Source: Pirellulales bacterium (GTDB lineage: Bacteria > Planctomycetota > Planctomycetia > Pirellulales > JACPPG01). From it: a stretch of 64,000 nucleotides of DNA. The notes beneath the pieces were generated by a model that saw nothing but the letters and a program-made list of their open reading frames with translations, was not told the DNA's origin and did no database searches. The stretch is taken from contig DASYDW010000134.1 in the NCBI GenBank assembly GCA_036499395.1, positions 62,001-126,000 of the forward strand, in the 5' to 3' direction. Each line of letters starts with the position of its first letter. Position 1 is the stretch's first letter. Of the stretch, positions 1-10,747 are shown one piece after another. Position numbers and translations under genes: made by a program.

Positions 1-1545
1 TTGATCCGCGCTGAAAACAAATCGCAGAAGTACCTCGCGGATCGGAAAGTGTGGGACGGCCCGCTGCCGATAGACGAGACCGAGTTAATGTTCCTGGGCG
101 TAACGGCGAATGCCTTTATCCAGCAGCAGACCAAGGGGCAGTATCCGGCCCCGATCGCGGCGCTCGAAGTCATGATCGGTTCGGCCGGCGGTGATATCGA
201 GGCGGCCAGCGAGGCCGAGGCACAAGGTTTTGCCGATCTGTTCGGTTCGCCGATCAATCGCTCGCTGCTGAACATCTTCTTCTTGACCGATCGCAACAAG
301 AAAGAGACCGGCGTTACGAACCCGAATGTGAAGCCGAAGCCGATTCAATCGGTGGGCATTATCGGGGCTGGCATCATGGGCGCCGGCATTGCTGCCGCGA
401 GCTTGAAGCGCGACATGGGCGTAACGATCACTGACGCCATGCCGAAGGCCTTGGCCGGCGGCGTGCAAAAGGTCTTGGAGGAAGTTTCTTTCAACAAGGC
501 CGTGCGTGGACCGGACGCGCAGAAAATGGTGAAGTACGCTCCGCTCGTCAACGCGACGTCGACCGACAGCGAGTTTGCCGCGTGCGACCTGGTGATCGAA
601 GCGATCATCGAAAAGCCCGAGGCCAAGCAAGAACTGTACGCCCGGCTCGAGCCGAAGTTGAAAGACGGGGCCATCCTGGCGTCGAACACTTCGGCCATCT
701 CGATCACGCGCCTAGCCGAAAAGCTGAAGCACCCCGAGCGTTTCTGCGGGATCCACTTCTTCAACCCGGTACGGCAGATGCCGCTGGTCGAGGTGATCCG
801 CGGCGCGAAAACCAACGACGAGACGATCGCCACGGCCGTGGCCTATGCCAAGGCGATTGGCAAGTCGCCGATCGTTGTGAACGACGGTCCTGGCTTCCTG
901 GTGAATCGCCTCTTGCTGCCGTACATGACCGAGGCGCTCGAGCTGTTGCGCGAGGGAGTTGAGATCAAGGCCATCGAAAAAGCGGCCAAGTCCTTCGGCA
1001 TGCCGATGGGGCCGATCACGCTATACGACGTCGTCGGTCTCGATACGTGCTACCACGCCGGCAAGGTGATGCACGAGGCGTTCCCGACTCGCGTTGTGGA
1101 ATCGCCGATTCTGGAAGCGATGGTCAAAGCTGGCCGCATCGGACAAAAGGCGGGCGTCGGCTTCTTCGCTTACAAGGGTAAGGGGGGACATGGTTCGCCC
1201 GATCCCAGTTTGGCTGACATCATCGGCCCGCACGTCGGCAAGCCGCAGAAGCTGTCGGACGAGCAGATCATTCACCGCTTGTTCTTGCCGATGATCCTGG
1301 AAGCAACTCGCATCCTGGCTGAGAAGAAAGTCGCAGCGCCGCAGGACGTCGACCTCGGACTGATCTTCGGGACCGGCTTTCCGCCGTTCAAGGGGGGCTT
1401 GCTGTTCTGGGCCGACACGATCGGTCTGCCGAAGATCGTCGAACTGCTGAAGCCGTTTGCCGGATTGGGCGAGCGTTATCAGCCGACCCCGATGCTGACC
1501 GAGTTGGCTGCCGCGAACAAGGGTTTTTACGATCTGCCCGCCTAA
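1..1545 (+). CDS. fadB: 3-hydroxyacyl-CoA dehydrogenase part of fatty-acid oxidation alpha subunit (5' end cut off)
   Basis: The reading frame is open from the first base, so the gene begins outside the window and the codon at 1 is not a real start. The visible 514 residues begin at the tail of what should be an N-terminal crotonase (enoyl-CoA hydratase) domain. A Rossmann NAD-binding motif follows (GIIGAGIMGAGIA, about residues 119-131), then the HFFNPV motif of 3-hydroxyacyl-CoA dehydrogenases near residue 252 and a C-terminal 6-phosphogluconate-dehydrogenase-like fold (GTGFPPFKGG near 458). The family oxidises L-3-hydroxyacyl-CoA with NAD+ and, in the fused form, also hydrates enoyl-CoA. 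A thiolase, an acyl-CoA synthetase and an acyl-CoA dehydrogenase follow on the same strand, so the locus encodes a near-complete beta-oxidation set. FadB versus FadJ cannot be decided from this part. Confidence 0.93.
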   Translation: MIRAENKSQKYLADRKVWDGPLPIDETELMFLGVTANAFIQQQTKGQYPAPIAALEVMIGSAGGDIEAASEAEAQGFADLFGSPINRSLLNIFFLTDRNKKETGVTNPNVKPKPIQSVGIIGAGIMGAGIAAASLKRDMGVTITDAMPKALAGGVQKVLEEVSFNKAVRGPDAQKMVKYAPLVNATSTDSEFAACDLVIEAIIEKPEAKQELYARLEPKLKDGAILASNTSAISITRLAEKLKHPERFCGIHFFNPVRQMPLVEVIRGAKTNDETIATAVAYAKAIGKSPIVVNDGPGFLVNRLLLPYMTEALELLREGVEIKAIEKAAKSFGMPMGPITLYDVVGLDTCYHAGKVMHEAFPTRVVESPILEAMVKAGRIGQKAGVGFFAYKGKGGHGSPDPSLADIIGPHVGKPQKLSDEQIIHRLFLPMILEATRILAEKKVAAPQDVDLGLIFGTGFPPFKGGLLFWADTIGLPKIVELLKPFAGLGERYQPTPMLTELAAANKGFYDLPA

Positions 1546-1739
1546 GCTGCCGCGGATCGAAAATCGTGCCGTAACAGGTGTCGTCAGAAACTCGTTCCCG
1601 AGTCAGACGGTAGTAAGAAAGTAAATTTCGCCGGAAGAGCGTCGCAGGTGACATCCGGCTTGTCGAAATAAGAAAGCTTGCTCACAACCCGCCGCTGAAC
1701 AGCTTCGCCTTCAGCCGGCGCTACCAGGAATTAAGAACC

Positions 1740-2897
1740 ATGAAACAAGCTGTCGTAGTTGATTGCGTCCGCACGCCGATTGGTCGCGCGCACAAGGAAA
1801 AGGGGGTCTTTCGCGAGATCCGCTCGGATGATTTGGCGGCCACGGTCGTCAAAGCCCTGGTCGAGCGCACCGGCATCGATCCCAACGAGATCGAAGACGT
1901 CGTGATGGGCAATACGCAGCAGCAAGGCGAGCAAGGCATGGATGTCGCCCGCGTCGTCGGCCTGCTGGCAGGGTTGCCGCTGGCCACCGGCGGTACGACC
2001 GTGAACCGGTTGTGCGGATCGGCGCTACAAGCCATCAACCAAGCCTCGCACGCCATCGTGGCCGGCAGCGAGGACGTGCAGGTCGTCGGTGGTTTGGAGC
2101 ATATGCACCACATCCCGATGGACAAGGATATCGACCTGAATCCCAAGCTGTTCACGCGCACCAGCAAGGGCGCGATGATGATGGGCTTTACGGCCGAGTT
2201 CCTGGCCCAGAGTCAAGGCATTTCACGCGAGGAGCAGGACGCGTTCGCTCTGCGCAGCCATCAGTTGGCCGCCAAGGCGCATGCCAACGGCGAGTTCCGC
2301 CGCGAGATCATTCCCATCTGGGGGCGCGACGAGGCGGGCAACCGCACGCTGATCGAAGTCGATCAATGCGTTCGCCCGGACGCGACGGCCGAATCGATGG
2401 CCTCGCTGAAGCCAGCCTTTATGCCTGGCATGGGAACGGTCACCGCTGGCAACAGCTCGCCGCTAAACGACGGCGCCGCGGCGCTGTTGATCATGTCGGA
2501 CGAAAAGGCCAAGGCGCTCGGCTTCAAGCCGCTGGTAAAGATCGTCGCCACGGCCATCGTGGGGGTCGATCCCTGCGTGATGGGAACCGGTCCGATTCCG
2601 GCAACGAAGAAGGCGCTGAAGCGCGCTGGTCTCAAGCTGTCCGATATCGACCTGGTCGAACTGAACGAAGCGTTCGCTTCGCAAGCCTTGGCCTGCATTC
2701 GGGGACTTAAGCTCGATCAGGATAAGGTCAACGTCCGCGGCGGCGCGATTGCGATCGGCCACCCACTGGGCGCCAGCGGAGCGCGGATCACGACGACCCT
2801 GATTCGCAACATGATTGATCGCAACGTCAATCTTGGCCTCGCCACGATGTGTATCGGCGCCGGTCAAGGCATCGCCACTATCTTCGAACGAGTCTGA
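1740..2897 (+). CDS. fadA: Acetyl-CoA acyltransferase (3-ketoacyl-CoA thiolase)
   Basis: A 385-residue thiolase of normal family length. The nucleophilic cysteine is in NRLCGSALQAI (Cys92), the catalytic histidine in GHPLGASGA (His341), and the second active-site cysteine in MCIGAGQG (Cys371); all three are intact. It cleaves 3-ketoacyl-CoA with CoA to give acetyl-CoA and a shortened acyl-CoA, the last step of a beta-oxidation round, and would partner the hydroxyacyl-CoA dehydrogenase upstream as the beta subunit. The ATG at 1740 is preceded by an AGGAA-like ribosome site. It lies 194 bp after the upstream gene, and its stop is 11 bp before the ATG of the acyl-CoA synthetase, so those two are probably co-transcribed. 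Confidence 0.95.
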   Translation: MKQAVVVDCVRTPIGRAHKEKGVFREIRSDDLAATVVKALVERTGIDPNEIEDVVMGNTQQQGEQGMDVARVVGLLAGLPLATGGTTVNRLCGSALQAINQASHAIVAGSEDVQVVGGLEHMHHIPMDKDIDLNPKLFTRTSKGAMMMGFTAEFLAQSQGISREEQDAFALRSHQLAAKAHANGEFRREIIPIWGRDEAGNRTLIEVDQCVRPDATAESMASLKPAFMPGMGTVTAGNSSPLNDGAAALLIMSDEKAKALGFKPLVKIVATAIVGVDPCVMGTGPIPATKKALKRAGLKLSDIDLVELNEAFASQALACIRGLKLDQDKVNVRGGAIAIGHPLGASGARITTTLIRNMIDRNVNLGLATMCIGAGQGIATIFERV

Positions 2898-2908
2898 ACA
2901 GGTTTTTC

Positions 2909-4603
2909 ATGAGCATCGACGCCCCGACCATCGTTGCCTTGTGGGCCGCGCGGACCAAAGACAGCGCCGATAAGACCGGCATGCTCGTCAAGCGCGACGG
3001 ACAATATCAACCCGTCACTTGGGGCGAGATTCGCCGGGACGTCAATCGCACCGCGGCCGCGCTTGTGGGCTTGGGAGTCCAGCACGGTGATCGCGTCGCC
3101 CTAATTTCTCGCAATCGCTACGAGTGGATCGTTAGCGATCTGGCGATTCAAGTTGCCGGCGGCACGCATGTGCCCGTTCACGCGTCATTGGCCGGGCCAC
3201 AGATCGCTTATCAGATCGTCGATAGCGGCACGAAGGTTGTCATTCTCTCGGGCCCTGATCAGGCCGAGAAGCTGGTCGATCAGGCCTCGAAGTTTCCCAA
3301 GTCGCTGAAGATCGTTTCGCTCGATCCCTGTCCAAAGTCGGTCGGTCCGTTCGCGGTTTCGCTGCTGTCGGATCTGACGGCCAAGATCGACGACGCAGCG
3401 GCCGAGAAGGTCGCAGCGCAAGCACTCGAAACTGTTAAGCCGGATGACCTGGCGACGATCCTCTACACCTCGGGCACGACCGGCGAGCCCAAGGGGGTGA
3501 TGCTGTCGCAAGGGAACCTGGCGTCGAACGTGTCGGCCATCTTGAAGATGTGGGTACCCAACGAAGATGACGTCCGCCTGACGTGGCTGCCGCTGAGTCA
3601 TATCTTCGCGCGAACGTGCGATCTGTACACCTGGGTCGCAGCCGGTTCCGTGCTCGCACTTGCCGACAGCCCCGAGGCGGTGCCTGCCAATTGCCAGGAA
3701 GTTCACCCGACGTTGATCAACGGCGTGCCCTACTTCTTCGACAAGCTGCAACGTTTCCTCGCCGCACAGGGCATGGCCGACAAGCCGGGCATGTTGCAAA
3801 TGGTGCTGGGCGGGCGCGTACGATACTGCGGTTCGGGCGGAGCGGCATTGCCGGACCACACGCACCTGTTCTTCAAAGAGCAGGGCGTCTTCATCTCGCA
3901 GGGCTATGGCCTGACCGAGACCTCGCCCACGATTTCCACCGGCCAGGAATCCGACACCAAGGTTGGCACCGTCGGCCGATTGCTGCCCGGCGTCGAGGTG
4001 AAGATCACCGACGAAGGTGAGATCTGCACCCGCGGCCCTCACGTCATGAAGGGGTATTGGAATCTGCCCGAGGCGACGGCCGAGGTGCTCCGCGATGGCT
4101 GGTTCCACACCGGCGACCTGGGCGAGATCGATAGCGATGGCTATCTGAAGATCACGGGCCGCAAGAAAGAATTGATCGTCACCTCGGCAGGAAAGAACAT
4201 CGCCCCGGTCAACCTCGAGGCGCTGCTCACGGCCGATCCGTTGATCGCGCAGGCCCTGGTGATCGGCGATGCGAAGAACTACCTGACGGCCCTGATCGTG
4301 GTGAATCCCGAGCCGCTTTTGGCCGAGATTAAGGAACTCGAGATTCCGGCCACTACGGTCGAAGAGGCACTCTCGAATCCGCAGGTCCGTGAGATTTACG
4401 CGGGCCGGATCGCCCAGCGCCTGGCCGGGGTGTCGCATTACGAGCAGGTACAAAAATTTACGTTACTGACGCGGCCGTTCTCGGTCGAAAGTAACGAGCT
4501 GACGCTGACGTTGAAGCTGCGTCGCAAGGTCATTGAGGGAAATTACGCACGCGAAATCGAGGGCATGTATGCCCCGGCCAGCGCGCATGCGGCCGCCCAC
4601 TAG
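2909..4603 (+). CDS. fadD: Long-chain acyl-CoA synthetase (AMP-forming)
   Basis: A 564-residue member of the adenylate-forming enzyme superfamily. The phosphate-binding loop LYTSGTTGEPKG is at residues 185-196, followed by GYGLTETSP, the GWFHTGDLGEID signature, and LKITGRKKELI at the hinge to the C-terminal lid. It activates fatty acids as acyl-AMP and then acyl-CoA, feeding the beta-oxidation genes around it. The frame extends upstream to 2849 inside the thiolase gene, but the ATG at 2909 sits just after the thiolase stop and begins the recognisable protein (MSIDAPTIVALW), so I chose it. The sequence resembles the FAA1-type long-chain group; the substrate chain length cannot be read from it. 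Confidence 0.93.
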   Translation: MSIDAPTIVALWAARTKDSADKTGMLVKRDGQYQPVTWGEIRRDVNRTAAALVGLGVQHGDRVALISRNRYEWIVSDLAIQVAGGTHVPVHASLAGPQIAYQIVDSGTKVVILSGPDQAEKLVDQASKFPKSLKIVSLDPCPKSVGPFAVSLLSDLTAKIDDAAAEKVAAQALETVKPDDLATILYTSGTTGEPKGVMLSQGNLASNVSAILKMWVPNEDDVRLTWLPLSHIFARTCDLYTWVAAGSVLALADSPEAVPANCQEVHPTLINGVPYFFDKLQRFLAAQGMADKPGMLQMVLGGRVRYCGSGGAALPDHTHLFFKEQGVFISQGYGLTETSPTISTGQESDTKVGTVGRLLPGVEVKITDEGEICTRGPHVMKGYWNLPEATAEVLRDGWFHTGDLGEIDSDGYLKITGRKKELIVTSAGKNIAPVNLEALLTADPLIAQALVIGDAKNYLTALIVVNPEPLLAEIKELEIPATTVEEALSNPQVREIYAGRIAQRLAGVSHYEQVQKFTLLTRPFSVESNELTLTLKLRRKVIEGNYAREIEGMYAPASAHAAAH

Positions 4604-4840
4604 TCCGCAGATGCTTTTTAGTGCAAAAAGGCGCTAACTGGCGCGGGGCGAAACACGCCTCGACAGCGGGCGAAACGGCGAGTAGCGGTTGTAGCAACGT
4701 GTGGGGGGTATGATTACAATACACCGGCTGTGGCGGTCGGTTATCCTGGTACTTTTTACTCAATCCGATGCCCGTTAGGCTTTTGCGCGCCGTAGGCCGG
4801 CCGCCATGCCAAAGGCGTTCCTAACGCAAGGGGAATGACG

Positions 4841-6808
<1,968 letters not shown>

Positions 6809-6869
6809 CTTTCTTCCCCCTCTATACTCGCGGTGTAGAGGGCGAAGTTAAAAGGATCTGCAACACTCG

Positions 6870-6906
6870 ACCCACGGCTCGCGAAAGCGGGCCGTGGGTT
6901 TTTTAT
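6870..6906 (+). terminator. Rho-independent terminator after the beta-oxidation cluster
   Basis: A 13-bp stem (ACCCACGGCTCGC at 6870-6882 paired with 6887-6899, one G-T pair) with a GAAA tetraloop, directly followed by TTTTTTA. It ends transcription of the acyl-CoA dehydrogenase and insulates ispD. Confidence 0.9.
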
Positions 6907-7017
6907 TGCGCCGCCGGCGAACTTGACGCTCGACAGGGCGCACGGACAATTAATGACTCGTCCCTCATCAAGGACGATTTGCAATCGCCTCTTACGCCTT
7001 TACGAAAGTGTGTCGCC

Positions 7018-7758
7018 GTGGCCAAATTCTCTGTCATCATGCCGGCCGCTGGGGCTAGCAGCCGTTTTAACGACAAGAACTACAAGAAGCCGTTTGCGCC
7101 GCTGGCGGATCGGGCTGTGTGGCTGCACTCGGCCGAGAAGTTTTTGAACCGCGCCGACGTCGTGCAGGTGATCCTGGTGATCTCGCCTGAGGATCGCGAA
7201 TATTTCAACTTCAAATTCTCGGCCAACGTAGTGATCCTGGGGATCGACGTCGTGGACGGCGGGAAGGAGCGGGCAGATTCGGTCGAGAACGCTATCGCAA
7301 AGCTCAAGCCCGAGGCCGATTATGTTGCGATCCACGACGCGGCTCGCCCCTGTATAGCCGACGATTGGATTACGAAGGTTTTCGACGCGGCCGAAAAGAG
7401 CGGCGCTGCGATCCTGGGCTTGCCGGTCGCCTCGACTTTGAAACGGGTCAAGGACGGTCACTCGATCGAAGAAACCGTCTCGCGTGACGGACTGTGGGAA
7501 GCGCAGACTCCGCAAGTGTTTCGCCGCACGATCCTGATCGAAGCGTACGGCCGCCGGGCTGGCTTTCAGGCTACTGACGATGCGCAACTGGTCGAACGGC
7601 TGGGCAAGCCGGTCACGATCGTCCGCGGCTCGCCGATGAATATGAAGATCAGCACCAAGGAAGATCTACGCCTGGCCGAACAGGCGCTCCGCGCTTTGCC
7701 GAAACCCCGGTTGTCAGGCCCCGCGCATCCCTTTGCCGGCGATGATATGTGGCGCTAG
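7018..7758 (+). CDS. ispD: 2-C-methyl-D-erythritol 4-phosphate cytidylyltransferase
   Basis: A 246-residue nucleotidyltransferase. The N-terminal MPAAGASSRF is the CTP-binding glycine-rich loop; IHDAARPCI, TDDAQLVERLG and the terminal MNMKISTKEDL are IspD signatures. It joins MEP to CTP to form CDP-ME in the non-mevalonate isoprenoid pathway. The frame is open far upstream, through the antisense-like shadow of the preceding gene and the terminator. The GTG at 7018 directly precedes AKFSVIMPAAG and gives the usual family length, so it is taken as the start. The gene stands alone, without ispF beside it. Confidence 0.93.
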   Translation: MAKFSVIMPAAGASSRFNDKNYKKPFAPLADRAVWLHSAEKFLNRADVVQVILVISPEDREYFNFKFSANVVILGIDVVDGGKERADSVENAIAKLKPEADYVAIHDAARPCIADDWITKVFDAAEKSGAAILGLPVASTLKRVKDGHSIEETVSRDGLWEAQTPQVFRRTILIEAYGRRAGFQATDDAQLVERLGKPVTIVRGSPMNMKISTKEDLRLAEQALRALPKPRLSGPAHPFAGDDMWR

Positions 7759-8348
7759 CAGTGGTTAGTAGCCGGTAGAGAGTAGCCAGACGAAGAGACG
7801 CGGAGCGACGCGTGTTGATTGTGCGGCTGTCGTAGCAAGAAGTGGGTGACTTAACACCCATCAACACATAAATACACACAAAGATCTGCACGCGTGGCTG
7901 TTGCCCCCGATGCTATGATCTCCCCCTCGGAGGGATTACAGCATCTTGGGTGGGAAGGATTGACATCACCGCACGGCTGATAGAATCGCGCTCGACTTCT
8001 CTTTGTCGCCGCGCGGAATGGCAAGCTTCCGTGCCAGACATGGCGGGCTGCCGCGTGCATTTCGCACTCCACGTGGCGGCCCGTTTTTATTGGCGGCGAA
8101 TCACCAAAAAGTGCCGGGGCGGAGAATCTGCGCCTGGTTTTCTGTAGCTGGCCTCTTCGAGGCCGGCTCTCACAGTGACGCTCCGGGGGTCGCAGACCCC
8201 GGCCACAGACTTTGCAGTTTTGCTGCGGCGAAATCCGCAGAAATTGGCGGCCGCGCACGGGTTCAGGTACAGTGCATGAGTTCAAAGCGGCCACAAGCGG
8301 CGATGCCTCTCTACCCTGGCGGTTCGACACGTGCGGGAACACTCGGCA
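7759..8348. other. Intergenic stretch with two hairpins, no gene seen
   Basis: About 590 bp without a convincing reading frame. Two compact inverted repeats are visible: GCTGGCCTC/GAGGCCGGC at 8147-8167 with a 3-nt loop, and CCGGGGGTC/GACCCCGG at 8183-8202. Neither is followed by a T-run, so they do not look like classical terminators. They could be dispersed palindromes. Confidence 0.5.
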
Positions 8349-9356
8349 ATGCGATTCCTCTTTATCGCCGTGGTGGTGACGCTTGCCTGCACCGATCTTG
8401 CAACGGCTGCCGAGCCTGCGGAATCGGACGCGGCCGTCCATCGCACCATCGAGCGCGGGCTCGACTTTCTTGCCAAGGATGCAGTTTTATGGCGCGACGA
8501 GCACAAATGCGTGTCGTGTCATCATGCCGCGCTGACGGTGTGGTCGCTGCGAGAAGCCAAGCTCAAAGGTTACGCGATCGATGATCCGCTGCTGACCGAA
8601 TTGACGAAATGGGTCGCCGAATCCGGCGATGGCAAGACTGGTGTGCCACGCCCGGAAAATATTCCGCGCGCGTTCAACGAGAAAGCGGTTTCCTTGGCGG
8701 TTGCGCTCGCGGCCGATCCGCAGCCGGATGCCATTGCCGAGGCGGGTGTGAAGACCCTGCTAACAACGGTCAAAGGGGATCAAACCGAAAACGGATCGTG
8801 GGCCTCGTGGCCCGAGACGCGTCCGCCGATGTTCGGCCATTCCGACGAGCGGGCGACGCTGTTCGCCACGTTGGCGCTATTGCCTGCCGCGGCAGCGAAT
8901 GACGAGTCTGCCATAGCGGGGCGCGATAAGGCCATCCGCTGGCTCGTCGACACGCCCACCGATAACGACCCGCAATCGATCACCATGCGCGTCGTGCTCT
9001 GGCGAAAACTCGAACGCCCCGCGGCTGAATGGCAGCCGTGGGTCGACGCGATCGCGAAGCGGCAGAATGCCGACGGCGGTTGGAGTCAAACGGCGGAGTT
9101 AGCCAGCGACGCCTGGGCCACCGGGCAATCGCTGTATGCCCTGGCTGCAGCCGGATTCGATTCGCACGATCCGGTCATTATGCGTGGGCAGGGATTTCTG
9201 GTCGCAACGCAACGCGACGACGGTTCCTGGCCGATGATTTCGCGCCCGACCAAACCGGGAGGCGAAGGTTCGACGAGCCTGATGCCAATCACCGGCGCTG
9301 GTAGCGCGTGGGGCGTATTAGGACTGGTGAGCAGTGCGGCGAGTGTGTCGAAATAG
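8349..9356 (+). CDS. Secreted squalene-cyclase-fold (prenyltransferase-repeat) protein with CxxCHH motif
   Basis: A 335-residue protein beginning with a signal peptide (MRFLFIAVVVTLACTDLATAA). CVSCHH at residues 54-59 matches a c-type heme attachment motif. The remainder carries alpha/alpha-toroid repeats of the squalene-hopene cyclase and prenyltransferase fold (QNADGGWSQ, QRDDGSWPM), but the DxDD catalytic motif of hopene cyclases is not seen, so cyclase activity is unlikely. Such proteins recur in planctomycete genomes; their function is not established to my knowledge. A GTG at 8331 would add six residues (MREHSA) before the signal peptide; the ATG at 8349 makes a better signal sequence. 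Confidence 0.8.
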   Translation: MRFLFIAVVVTLACTDLATAAEPAESDAAVHRTIERGLDFLAKDAVLWRDEHKCVSCHHAALTVWSLREAKLKGYAIDDPLLTELTKWVAESGDGKTGVPRPENIPRAFNEKAVSLAVALAADPQPDAIAEAGVKTLLTTVKGDQTENGSWASWPETRPPMFGHSDERATLFATLALLPAAAANDESAIAGRDKAIRWLVDTPTDNDPQSITMRVVLWRKLERPAAEWQPWVDAIAKRQNADGGWSQTAELASDAWATGQSLYALAAAGFDSHDPVIMRGQGFLVATQRDDGSWPMISRPTKPGGEGSTSLMPITGAGSAWGVLGLVSSAASVSK

Positions 9357-9393
9357 CTGGTGTTAGGTACAGGCACACACTCATTTGACGCAG

Positions 9394-9443
9394 CCCTTAC
9401 CCTGCTCTCTCCCCCGCGGGCGTGGAGGAGAGAGCAGGGTGAG
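9394..9443. repeat. Long inverted repeat, possible bidirectional terminator or dispersed palindrome
   Basis: ACCCTGCTCTCTCC on the left pairs with GGAGAGAGCAGGGT on the right around a GC-rich loop, giving a stem of about 14 bp plus imperfect flanks. There is no T-run. Repeats of this composition (CCCTCACCCTGCTCTCTCCC type) look like dispersed palindromic elements. Confidence 0.6.
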
Positions 9444-9502
9444 GGGGTCGAAGTAAATTAGACACTCGCTTACAGCGCAGCTCATCAACCTATCTTCCGT
9501 TC

Positions 9503-10747
9503 ATGAACGACGTCAGAACATCCTTCACGGCCCGGTTCGTCTTTCCTGTTTGTGGGCCTCCCTTGCCAGGCGGATGCATGACGATGCGTGGCGAGCGGAT
9601 CGTATCGGTTTCGCCCCGTCCGACCGCCGATTGCATTGACCTGGGGAACGTGGCGATCGTGCCCGGCCTTATAAATGCGCACACCCATCTCGAGTTCAGC
9701 GATTGCCGGCAACCGTTAGGCCAGTCTGGCATGCCGCTGCCCGACTGGCTGCGAATGGTTATCGCCGCGCGACGCGATGCCGGCGGAAACACGAGCGCGG
9801 CTATCGCCGCGGGCCTGGCCGAATCGCTGCGCGCTGGCACCACCACGCTCGGCGAAATTGCCACCGATGGTTGGACGGCAGAATCGCTTGCCACGGCGCC
9901 TCTCGACCTCGTCGCGTTTTATGAGCTGCGCGGGTTGCTAGCCGAACGAGTGCCGGAACGTTTGGCCGCCGCCGAGTACCTCGTCGAGCTTGCCGCAGCT
10001 GCGCGACATGACCACACCGATTGGCACGCAGGCCTTAGCCCTCACGCCCCGTACTCGGTACATCCAGAACTACTCGTCGGACTGGTGCGATTGGCAAACG
10101 AGCGCCGCCTGCCGGTGGCCATGCACCTGGCTGAATCGCGCGAGGAGCTCGAACTGCTCGCCGCGGGCAGCGGACCGTTTCGCAGCTTCTTGGAAGAACT
10201 GGGCGTCTGGGAGCCGACGGCGTTTTCTCATGGGACGTTGCCGCTTGCCTATTTGCAGGTGCTGGCCGCGGCGCCGCGAGCGCTTGTCATTCACGGCAAT
10301 TATTTGAGTGACATCGAGCTGGAATACCTGGCCGTCCATTCCGAGCGAATGTCGTTGGTCTACTGCCCACGAACCCACGCCTACTTCGGGCACGACCGTC
10401 ATCCACTGCCGCGACTGATGGCGCTCGGCGCAGCCGTGGCGCTCGGGACAGACAGCCGGGCATCGAATCCCGACCTGAGCATGCTGGCCGAAATGCGGCA
10501 TGTCGCGCGAACATTCCCAGAAATCGCGCCGGCCGACGTACTGTGGCTGGGGACCGCCGCCGGAGCGCATGCGCTCGGCCGTGACGCGGACGTGGGCACG
10601 CTCGAAACGGGCAAACTCGCGAATCTGGCGGTCATTGAACTGCCCCACCACGACGCCGCAGACCCCCACGAACTGCTGTTCGACGCGACGCTGCCGGTAG
10701 TTGCGACGTTCTACCGCGGCGCACGGATCACAGGCGGCAGTTCGTAA
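9503..10747 (+). CDS. Amidohydrolase family deaminase (putative aminodeoxyfutalosine or related deaminase)
   Basis: A 414-residue amidohydrolase of the TRZ/ATZ and cytosine-deaminase-like group. Metal ligands are recognisable: HTH at residues 60-62 (NAHTHLEFSD), HAPYSVHP, the histidine of IHGNYLSD, and the aspartate of GTDSRASN. MHLAESREE supplies the substrate-side glutamate region. The family hydrolyses exocyclic amino groups of purines, S-adenosylhomocysteine, guanine or aminodeoxyfutalosine; the last would fit menaquinone synthesis by the futalosine route, but the substrate assignment is inference. The stop codon lies 20 bp inside the convergent hisG gene, an end-to-end overlap. Confidence 0.82.
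   Translation: MNDVRTSFTARFVFPVCGPPLPGGCMTMRGERIVSVSPRPTADCIDLGNVAIVPGLINAHTHLEFSDCRQPLGQSGMPLPDWLRMVIAARRDAGGNTSAAIAAGLAESLRAGTTTLGEIATDGWTAESLATAPLDLVAFYELRGLLAERVPERLAAAEYLVELAAAARHDHTDWHAGLSPHAPYSVHPELLVGLVRLANERRLPVAMHLAESREELELLAAGSGPFRSFLEELGVWEPTAFSHGTLPLAYLQVLAAAPRALVIHGNYLSDIELEYLAVHSERMSLVYCPRTHAYFGHDRHPLPRLMALGAAVALGTDSRASNPDLSMLAEMRHVARTFPEIAPADVLWLGTAAGAHALGRDADVGTLETGKLANLAVIELPHHDAADPHELLFDATLPVVATFYRGARITGGSS

Noticed and set aside
3185..4453. 422-codon minus-strand frame inside the acyl-CoA synthetase gene
   Set aside because: It lies antisense to a gene with clear motifs, has no recognisable domain, and such long shadows are usual in GC-rich DNA.
4681..4720. Possible sigma-70 promoter (TTGTAG and TATGAT) before the acyl-CoA dehydrogenase
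   Set aside because: The spacing of 14 bp is too short, and no better pair is seen.
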